Assembly (NCBI GenBank): GCA_046296195.1
Contig: JBKBLR010000045.1
Span: 1-19,055, forward strand
Direction: 5' to 3'
Length of the DNA stretch: 19,055 bases
Source: Amphiplicatus sp046296195
Lineage (GTDB): Bacteria; Pseudomonadota; Alphaproteobacteria; Caulobacterales; Parvularculaceae
A model generated the notes under the pieces. It was not told where the DNA came from and ran no database searches. It saw only the letters and a program-made list of their open reading frames with translations. Of this stretch, positions 14,073 through 19,055 are shown in pieces. Positions within the stretch are counted from its first letter, which is position 1. Every line of letters starts with the position of its first letter. The position numbers and the translations under genes are program-made.

Positions 14073-15230
14073 TCAGGCCGCGAGCCGTTTGATCAGCTTA
14101 CGGATAAATTTCGTTCCCTCGGCGATCTGGCTTGCGGAAATGAACTCATCCGGCTGATGCGCCTGATCGATCGACCCCGGGCCGCAGATCACCGTTGAAA
14201 ACCCAGCCTCCTGAAACTGCCCTGCTTCGGCGCAATAGGAAACGACGTCCGTCGAATTGAGCCCCGAGAGCGACTTGGCGAGATCGGCGGCCGGGTTGTC
14301 CGGCGAGGGCGCGAGCGGCGGCGCGTTCGACAGCGGCGCCGTCTCGATGCGGCAGGAGGGCGCGATGCGGCGCATCTGCTGCTCGATCTCCTTCGCAAAG
14401 GCCTCGACTTCGGCCAGCGCCGCGCGGGCGCTGTCGCCGGGGATGACGCGGCAATCCCAGTCGAACGAGCACTCGCCCGCCATGATGTTGAGCTGCGAGC
14501 CGCCGCGAACGACATTGACCGTCATCGTGGTGTAGGGCGGCGAGAACGGGCTCGCCGGGTCGGCTGCGGCGGCGCGCGCTTCGCGCATCGAGGAAATTTT
14601 CCCAATGATCTTCGCCGCCGCTTCCACCGCCGATACGCCCCGGTCGGTCTGACTTGAATGCGTCGTGAAGCCGGTGACGGCGGTGCGGAAGGAGGCGATG
14701 CCTTTGTGCCCGTCGATCACCTTCATCATCGTCGGCTCGCCGACGATGACAGCCTGCGGCGCCGGCAGCTTGTCCCTGATTTCAGCGATCATGCGCGGCG
14801 CGCCGAGGAGCCCGATCTCCTCGTCATAAGAAAGCGCGAAGATGACCGGACGTTTCAACCCGGCCTCCAGCATCTCGGGCGCGAGCGAAAGGGCGATCGC
14901 GGAGAACGCCTTCATGTCGGACGTGCCGCGGCCGTAGAGCTTCCCGTCCCTTTCCGTGAGCGTCCATGGATCGCTCGACCAGCTCTGGCCGTCGACCGGC
15001 ACGACATCGGTATGCCCCGAGAGCACGACGCCGCCTTCGACCCTGGGGCCGACCACGGCGTAGAGATTGGCTTTGGTGCGGTCCGCGTTGAAGACCCGGT
15101 GCGTTTCAGCGCCGTGATCCCTGAGATAGGCCTCAACGTCTTCGATGAGCGCGAGATTGGACTTAGACGAGGTGGTGTCGAAAGCGACGAGGCGGGCGAG
15201 CCATGCGATCTGGGGCTGAATGTCGGTCAT
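14073..15230 (-). CDS. argE: acetylornithine deacetylase (M20 peptidase family)
   Basis: ArgE hydrolyses N2-acetylornithine to ornithine and acetate in the cytoplasm for arginine synthesis. The 385-aa protein is a two-metal M20 enzyme. Metal ligands and catalytic residues are visible in SGHTDVVP (His73, Asp75), GTSDMK (Asp105) and YDEEIG (catalytic Glu137, metal-binding Glu138). The dimerisation domain follows (about 180-290), and the last histidine ligand lies in the segment GSIDQAHQPDEFIS. The length and GTSDMKAFSA block are typical of ArgE, although other M20 deacylases remain possible. The ATG at 15230 has AGGGA upstream. It starts 39 bp after the metH stop, and an ArgE function next to metH has no obvious pathway logic. 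Confidence 0.88.
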   Translation of the reverse strand: MTDIQPQIAWLARLVAFDTTSSKSNLALIEDVEAYLRDHGAETHRVFNADRTKANLYAVVGPRVEGGVVLSGHTDVVPVDGQSWSSDPWTLTERDGKLYGRGTSDMKAFSAIALSLAPEMLEAGLKRPVIFALSYDEEIGLLGAPRMIAEIRDKLPAPQAVIVGEPTMMKVIDGHKGIASFRTAVTGFTTHSSQTDRGVSAVEAAAKIIGKISSMREARAAAADPASPFSPPYTTMTVNVVRGGSQLNIMAGECSFDWDCRVIPGDSARAALAEVEAFAKEIEQQMRRIAPSCRIETAPLSNAPPLAPSPDNPAADLAKSLSGLNSTDVVSYCAEAGQFQEAGFSTVICGPGSIDQAHQPDEFISASQIAEGTKFIRKLIKRLAA

Positions 15231-15269
15231 GAGGCGTCCCTAGCGGAGTGATCTGCGTTGCGCGACCCA

Positions 15270-16355
15270 TCACGCCGTCCGGGCCAGAAAGAACGGCTCA
15301 AGGCCGGAGAGCCTGAGGCCCGGCGCGGCCGTCGGCGCGGCTCGCGGCGCGACACCCCTGACAGCGCGGGCGAAGGCCGCGATATGGTCCGGTGTCGTGC
15401 CGCAGCAGCCGCCGACGATGTTGAGGAGGCCGGACCGCGCCCATTCCTCGAGATGCTTCGCCATCGACGAGGGCGTCTCGTCATAACCGCCGAAAGCGTT
15501 CGGCAGCCCGGCGTTCGGGTAAGCGGAGACAAAACAGTCTGCGACACGCGCAAGGTCGGCGACGAACGGGCGCATGAGATCGGGCCCGAGCGCGCAGTTG
15601 ATGCCGACGGAGAGCGGCTTTGCGTGCCTGACGGAGTGCCAGAACGCTTCCGGCGTCTGGCCGGACAGCGTGCGCCCCGACTGGTCGGTGATCGTCACCG
15701 ACAACATCACCGGGACTTCAAAGCCGAGATCGTCAAACAGCTGCTGCACCGCGTAGATCGCCGCCTTGGCGTTCAGCGTGTCGAAAATCGTCTCGATAAG
15801 GATCGTATCGACGCCGCCTTCGAGAAGGCCCTTCGCCGCCTCGCCATAGGAGGCGACCAGCGCATCGAAATCGACATTGCGCTTGGCCGGATCGTTGACG
15901 TCGGGCGAAATAGAGGCGGTGCGGTTCGTCGGACCGACGGCGCCCGCGACCCAGCGGGGCCGATTGGGTTCGGCGATCCTGTCGGCTTCGGCGCGGGCAA
16001 GGCGCGCGCCTTCGACATTCATCTCGAAGGCGAGCGCTTCCATCCCGTAATCGGCCTGCGCGATCGACGTGGAGGAAAAAGTGTTCGTCTCGATCATCTC
16101 CGCGCCGGCGGCGAGATAGGCGCGATGCATCTCGCTGACGATTTCGGGGCGCGACAGGATGAGGAGATCGTTATTGCCGCGCAGGTCGGACGGCCAGTCG
16201 GCGAACCGCTCGCCCCGATAGCCCGCCTCGTCGAGGCCGTAGGACTGGATGAACGTTCCTGCCGCGCCGTCGAGCGTGAGGATTCTCTCCTGGAGCGCCG
16301 CCTTCAACGCCGCAATTCGGGCAGGACGCCCCGGAAAGGGATCATTGCTCGCCAT
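15270..16355 (-). CDS. metH: homocysteine methyltransferase, N-terminal module of split methionine synthase
   Basis: This protein of 361 aa corresponds only to the homocysteine-binding barrel of cobalamin-dependent methionine synthase, which is over 1,200 aa when whole. The zinc-binding cysteines are present in GINCALGPD and GGCCGTTP, matching E. coli MetH C247, C310 and C311. DGAAGTFIQ near the start and ETNTFSSTSIAQADYGM are family signatures. In many alphaproteobacteria the folate, cobalamin and activation modules are encoded by a second metH gene; none is in this window, nor is metF. I chose the ATG at 16355: GAGGAG lies six bases upstream, whereas the longer frame to 16901 would run through the palindrome and antisense to pnuC. 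The 20-bp palindrome 25 bp upstream is its likely control site. Confidence 0.92.
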   Translation of the reverse strand: MASNDPFPGRPARIAALKAALQERILTLDGAAGTFIQSYGLDEAGYRGERFADWPSDLRGNNDLLILSRPEIVSEMHRAYLAAGAEMIETNTFSSTSIAQADYGMEALAFEMNVEGARLARAEADRIAEPNRPRWVAGAVGPTNRTASISPDVNDPAKRNVDFDALVASYGEAAKGLLEGGVDTILIETIFDTLNAKAAIYAVQQLFDDLGFEVPVMLSVTITDQSGRTLSGQTPEAFWHSVRHAKPLSVGINCALGPDLMRPFVADLARVADCFVSAYPNAGLPNAFGGYDETPSSMAKHLEEWARSGLLNIVGGCCGTTPDHIAAFARAVRGVAPRAAPTAAPGLRLSGLEPFFLARTA

Positions 16356-16379
16356 TTGCGGCTCCTCATTGGCGCGATT

Positions 16380-16399
16380 ATATAAGGATATCCTTATAT
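16380..16399. promoter_or_regulatory. perfect 20-bp palindrome, candidate methionine-regulon operator (SahR-like)
   Basis: ATATAAGGATATCCTTATAT at 16380-16399 is perfectly self-complementary and very AT-rich for this GC-rich DNA. It lies 25-45 bases upstream of the metH ATG and 64 bp before pnuC. ArsR-family SAH-responsive regulators (SahR) of proteobacteria control metH-type genes through palindromes with an ATAT...GATATC...ATAT look; the match is from memory. It overlaps sequence that could form a -10 box (TATAAG), consistent with repression. Confidence 0.7.
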
Positions 16400-16463
16400 C
16401 ATTGGCAAGGCGGTCGCCCCGGCTGGCGCGGCGGCGGCGTTTCCCGGTAGGCCCTCGGCTGAC

Positions 16464-17063
16464 ATGGAAAGCGCGATCGACTTTCTGCGGGCGATGGCGG
16501 GCGGGCGGGCGATCGAGATCGCCGCCGTCGCGCTCGGCCTCGCCAATATCGCGCTCCTCATCCGGAGAAGCCTCTGGAATTACCCCTTCGGCCTCGCCAT
16601 GGTGACGCTTTACGCCGTCATCTTCTTCGAAGCGACGCTCTACGCGGACGCCGGACTGCAGATCTTCTTCTTCGCCATCCAGCTCTATGGCTGGATCAAC
16701 TGGGCGCGGGCGCGGGAGTCGGACGGGCGCGTCATCGTCGAGCGGGCGGGCGGCGCGATCAGCCTTTATGGCGGCGCTGCGCTCGCCGCCAGCGCAGCGC
16801 TTGGCCTTGCGCTCGACCGCTGCACCGATGCGACCCACCCCTATCCTGACGCCGCGATCGCCGGCCTCAGCATCGTCGCGCAGATCATGATGGCGCGGCA
16901 CCTGATCGAAAACTGGTTCTTCTGGATCGCCGTAGACCTCATCGCGATCGGCCTTTACTGGGTGAAGGACCTGAAGCCAACGGCGGCGCTTTATGGCGTA
17001 TTCCTGTTGATGTGCGTCGTCGGCTGGCTCGGCTGGCGGCGCGCCGCGAAGGCGGACGCATGA
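16464..17063 (+). CDS. pnuC: nicotinamide riboside transporter PnuC
   Basis: PnuC is an inner-membrane facilitator that brings in nicotinamide riboside, which is trapped by phosphorylation inside the cell. The 199-aa protein has seven likely helices. Signature blocks are RRSLWNYPFGLAMVTLY (34-50), QLYGWINWARAR (73-84), with the family WxxW, and the C-terminal ENWFFWIAVDLIAIGLYWVK, a conserved substrate-channel region. The ATG at 16464 has only a weak ribosome binding site. The stop forms an ATGA overlap with nadR, whose kinase domain supplies the trapping step, which supports the assignment strongly. The metH operator palindrome lies 64 bp upstream and might also affect this promoter. No NadR-type or NrtR-type operator is recognised. 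Confidence 0.93.
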   Translation: MESAIDFLRAMAGGRAIEIAAVALGLANIALLIRRSLWNYPFGLAMVTLYAVIFFEATLYADAGLQIFFFAIQLYGWINWARARESDGRVIVERAGGAISLYGGAALAASAALGLALDRCTDATHPYPDAAIAGLSIVAQIMMARHLIENWFFWIAVDLIAIGLYWVKDLKPTAALYGVFLLMCVVGWLGWRRAAKADA

Positions 17064-18064
17064 AACGGCGCGGATTTCTGCTCGGCAAATTCCTGCCGCC
17101 GACTGAGGGTCACCGGTTCCTCGCCGAGACGGCGCTCGCCCTGACGGACGAGACCGTGGTCCTTGTCTGTTCGACCAGCTCAGAGCCGATCGCCGGCGCG
17201 CTGCGCGCCGGCTGGATGCGGCGGATGCTGCCGCAAGCGAAAATCCACCACCTGCATCGCGACCTCCCGCAAGCGCCGGAAGATCACCCCGATTTCTGGC
17301 CGATCTGGCGCGCGGCGATCCTCGAAACCATCATCGAGCCGCCGACGCATGTGTTCGCGTCGGAGACTTATGTCTTCAGACTTGCCGACGAACTCGGCGC
17401 CCAGCCGGTGCTGGTCGATCCCGAGCGCATCGCGGTTTCCGTTTCCGGTTCCGGCGTTCTCGAGGCTCCCGCAAAACACTGGCGCGAGCTGCCGCGCGAG
17501 GTGCGTCCGCATTTCCAGAAGCGCCTGACGCTCCTCGGCCCGGAAAGCGTCGGCAAGACGACGCTCGCGGGGGAGCTCGCCGCCGCGTTCGACACGCGCG
17601 TCATGCCGGAATACGGCCGCACTTTTGACGTCGCCTACAAGCGCGGCAAAGAGTGGCGGGCGCAGGATCTCGTGAGGCTCGCCGAAACGCACCGCGCGAT
17701 GCGCGCAGGCCTCGCCGGCCTCGCGGGTCCCTTGTTGATCGAAGACACCGACGCCGTGCAGACCGCCGTGTGGTCGCAATTTCTGGCGCAGGCCGTAGAT
17801 CCGGCGCTCGAAGCGATCGAGTGCGAGACGCTCGCCGATCATTACTTCTTGCTCGAGCCCGACACGCCCTGGGTGCAGGACGGGGTCCGCTATGCGGGCG
17901 ATCCCGCCGCGCGAATGTTTTTTTTCGAGGAAGCGCAGCGCCGGCTCGATCGCCTCGGCGCCGGCTATGACATCATCAGCGGCGAGGATTGGACCGTGCG
18001 GCGCGCATCGGCTTTGGCCGCCGCTGAGCGCCGGTTCGCGGGCTTTCTTCAGTCGTCCCGGTGA
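17060..18064 (+). CDS. nadR: NadR-like bifunctional NMN adenylyltransferase / ribosylnicotinamide kinase
   Basis: This is a cytoplasmic 334-aa protein that phosphorylates nicotinamide riboside to NMN and may adenylate NMN to NAD. The N-terminal nucleotidyltransferase domain starts at GKFLPPTEGH (9-18), where the HxGH motif reads TxGH. The second nucleotidyltransferase motif, normally SGTxxR in NadR, reads VSGSGVLEAPAKHW (127-140), so the Arg is replaced by Leu. The kinase domain has a clear Walker A GPESVGKTTLAGEL (160-173), then MPEYGRTFDV and IEDTDAVQTAVW. The helix-turn-helix repressor domain of enterobacterial NadR is absent. The ATG at 17060 overlaps the pnuC stop as ATGA. The 3' end overlaps the convergent dksA gene by 16 bp. 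Confidence 0.88.
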   Translation: MKRRGFLLGKFLPPTEGHRFLAETALALTDETVVLVCSTSSEPIAGALRAGWMRRMLPQAKIHHLHRDLPQAPEDHPDFWPIWRAAILETIIEPPTHVFASETYVFRLADELGAQPVLVDPERIAVSVSGSGVLEAPAKHWRELPREVRPHFQKRLTLLGPESVGKTTLAGELAAAFDTRVMPEYGRTFDVAYKRGKEWRAQDLVRLAETHRAMRAGLAGLAGPLLIEDTDAVQTAVWSQFLAQAVDPALEAIECETLADHYFLLEPDTPWVQDGVRYAGDPAARMFFFEEAQRRLDRLGAGYDIISGEDWTVRRASALAAAERRFAGFLQSSR

Positions 18065-18486
18065 ACCTTCTCCGCCCGCTCATGGCGCTCTTGCGCTTCG
18101 AGCGAAAGGGTCGCGATCGGACGGGCTTCAAGGCGGCGAATGCCGATCGGCTCGCCCGTTTCCTCACAATAGCCGTATTCGCCGGTCTCGATGCGCCGGA
18201 GCGCGGCGTCGATCTTGGAAATCAGCTTGCGCTGCCGGTCGCGGGTCCGAAGCTCGATCGCCTTGTCGGTTTCGCTTGAGGCGCGGTCGGCGAGATCAGG
18301 AAGGTGAAGGCTCTCTTCCTGAAGCTGTTCGAGCGTGAATTTGCTTTCGCGCAGGATGTCGTTCTTCCAGTCCATCAGCTTGCGCCGGAAATACTCCTTC
18401 TGGCGATCGTTCATGAACTCTTCGTCTTCCGACGGGCGGTAATCCGTGAGGTCGACTTTTGCGGGCTTTTTCTTTTTCGCGGCCAC
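18049..18486 (-). CDS. dksA: RNA polymerase-binding transcription factor DksA, zinc-site-deficient form
   Basis: DksA binds the RNA polymerase secondary channel and, with ppGpp, adjusts rRNA and amino-acid promoters. From GTG at 18486 it is 145 aa, preceded by a lysine-rich tail (AAKKKKPAK). The coiled-coil tip keeps DLADRA (Asp64, Asp67, Ala69), equivalent to E. coli D71, D74 and A76. The four-cysteine zinc site is reduced to Cys107, with Thr110, Ser128 and Ala131 in place of the other cysteines; YGYCEETGEPIG is the usual alphaproteobacterial form. I chose the GTG at 18486 because GGGAGGGG lies just upstream; a GTG at 18507 would add seven residues with a poorly placed ribosome binding site. 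The end overlaps nadR tail-to-tail by 16 bp. Confidence 0.93.
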   Translation of the reverse strand: MAAKKKKPAKVDLTDYRPSEDEEFMNDRQKEYFRRKLMDWKNDILRESKFTLEQLQEESLHLPDLADRASSETDKAIELRTRDRQRKLISKIDAALRRIETGEYGYCEETGEPIGIRRLEARPIATLSLEAQERHERAEKVHRDD

Positions 18487-18545
18487 GTCCCCTCCCTGCC
18501 TTTCCACTCCCTGACAACGCCCGGCTCTCCCCGACGGGCGGCGCC

Positions 18546-18574
18546 TCTATAGTCGGCGACTCAAGGCGTCTCAA
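18546..18574 (-). promoter_or_regulatory. sigma-70-type promoter of dksA
   Basis: On the minus strand TTGAGA (18574-18569) and TATAGA (18551-18546) are separated by exactly 17 bp, close to the TTGACA/TATAAT pattern. Transcription would begin near 18539, giving a leader of about 50 bases before the GTG at 18486. The G+C-rich segment between start and leader may fit stringent control, but that is inference. Confidence 0.65.
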
Positions 18575-18684
18575 GACGCAAATTTCGCGCCCGCGCCTTC
18601 CCATTTCAGCGCTCAGATCAAGACTCTGTCGCCATGGTTGAGCCGGCGAACGGCGTTTCCCGCCGCAAGCTTCTCGCACGCCGC

Positions 18685-19041
18685 TCAGAGCCGGAATTTC
18701 GCCAGTTCGACGCGGGCGCGCAGTTCGATGTCCGCCCAGAGCGCAGCGAGACTGGGATCGGGATCGTCGAGCTTCGCACTTGCAGCATCAGCGAGCCGTT
18801 CGAGATCAGCGCGCTCGATCCGCCCCGCGAGGAGGCCGTCGCGGAGCCTTTCAAGAAGGAGCAGCGCGCGCTCGGCGGCGGCGCGGTTGCGTCGCCGGCC
18901 GTCGGTTTCGCTTTGCAGCGCGATGAGCGCCCCGAGCGCCGTTGACAGCAACAGCGCCGCAAGCGATTCGAGCATGTAGGAATAGTCGAGGAATCCTCGC
19001 CACCCGACGGCCTGCAAACCCTGCGTATCAGGAATATCCAA
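18685..19041 (-). CDS. hypothetical small membrane protein (start uncertain, may extend past window)
   Basis: The frame ends at 18685 and is open to the right edge. In-window starts are TTG at 19041 (118 aa) and ATG at 18975 (96 aa). From the ATG the protein begins with a hydrophobic segment LESLAALLLSTALGALIAL, a likely single membrane helix, followed by a charged, Leu/Arg-rich helical tail (RAAAERALLLLERLRDGLLAG) that may form a coiled coil. The helix has a faint MgtC-like look (LGALIAL) but nothing else supports that family. It points towards dksA on the same strand with 177 bp between, where dksA has its own promoter. Function unknown. If the true start lies beyond 19055 the gene is truncated by the window edge. 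Confidence 0.55.
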   Translation of the reverse strand: MDIPDTQGLQAVGWRGFLDYSYMLESLAALLLSTALGALIALQSETDGRRRNRAAAERALLLLERLRDGLLAGRIERADLERLADAASAKLDDPDPSLAALWADIELRARVELAKFRL

Positions 19042-19055
19042 ATCGCCCCCCGGAC

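Noticed and set aside
15258..16385. 375-codon plus-strand frame opposite metH
   Set aside because: Arg/Asp/Gly-rich antisense shadow; metH on the minus strand has all zinc ligands and a good ribosome binding site.
16356..16463. SAM or SAH riboswitch before metH
   Set aside because: The leader is too short and shows a DNA palindrome rather than the stems and conserved loops of known SAM or SAH riboswitches.
16356..16901. N-terminal extension of metH to 16901
   Set aside because: It would translate through the 20-bp palindrome and the antisense of pnuC, giving an Arg-rich segment absent from homologues; GAGGAG before 16355 marks the true start.
1..19055. CRISPR arrays, insertion sequences, tRNA or rRNA genes, attachment sites
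   Set aside because: I saw no spaced direct repeats, transposase-like frames, terminal inverted repeats, or tRNA/rRNA-like sequence in the window.

Overview
The window is dense, GC-rich bacterial chromosome that looks alphaproteobacterial. The indicators are an RpoE-ChrR sigma/anti-sigma pair of the R. sphaeroides type, a DksA of the zinc-site-less CEETG form, a MetH present only as its homocysteine-binding half, and a KdsB (so the cell makes LPS). I cannot name a genus. Nothing looks like a phage, transposon, CRISPR array, rRNA or tRNA. Base composition looks even throughout, so this reads as core chromosome with some accessory genes.

Layout, left to right. (1) The tail of an unidentified gene (3-110), then an MHS-type MFS transporter with a soluble insert (119-1783), facing uppP (1787-2632, minus). 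(2) A minus-strand scoA-scoB operon (4076 to 2719) for ketone-body or acetoacetate activation. (3) An orphan sulfotransferase-like P-loop gene (4139-5167), convergent with a minus-strand pair encoding an FAD amine-oxidase-like protein and a DUF1365 protein (7322 to 5164). (4) Divergent from that pair, the ECF sigma factor rpoE and the zinc anti-sigma factor chrR (7470-8739). This is the layout of the singlet-oxygen stress response, with a TGATCC-type promoter and an 18-bp dyad in the shared upstream region. (5) A 293-bp spacer with two hairpins, followed by a 29-codon membrane-peptide gene (9033-9122) and an intrinsic terminator. (6) A minus-strand operon galE - vanZ-like - kdsB (11352 to 9210) linked by ATGA overlaps, for envelope sugars. 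(7) A PPP-type phosphatase (11472-12209) facing a methyltransferase-like gene (13584 to 12211). (8) A minus-strand metH(N-half) - argE - MAPEG group (16355 to 13668), preceded by a perfect 20-bp palindrome that resembles a methionine-regulon operator. (9) pnuC-nadR (16464-18064), an NAD salvage pair, tail-to-tail with dksA (18486 to 18049), then the start of a small membrane protein gene at the right edge.

Five same-strand pairs are joined by ATGA or TGATG start/stop overlaps, and four convergent pairs end within 3 bp of each other or overlap. Most transcription units therefore have no room for their own terminators. The most informative spots are the rpoE/FAD-oxidase intergenic region, the unlisted 29-aa gene with its terminator, the metH operator, and three enzymes that have lost expected catalytic residues (GalE, the NMNAT half of NadR, and the sugar C-methyltransferase-like protein).
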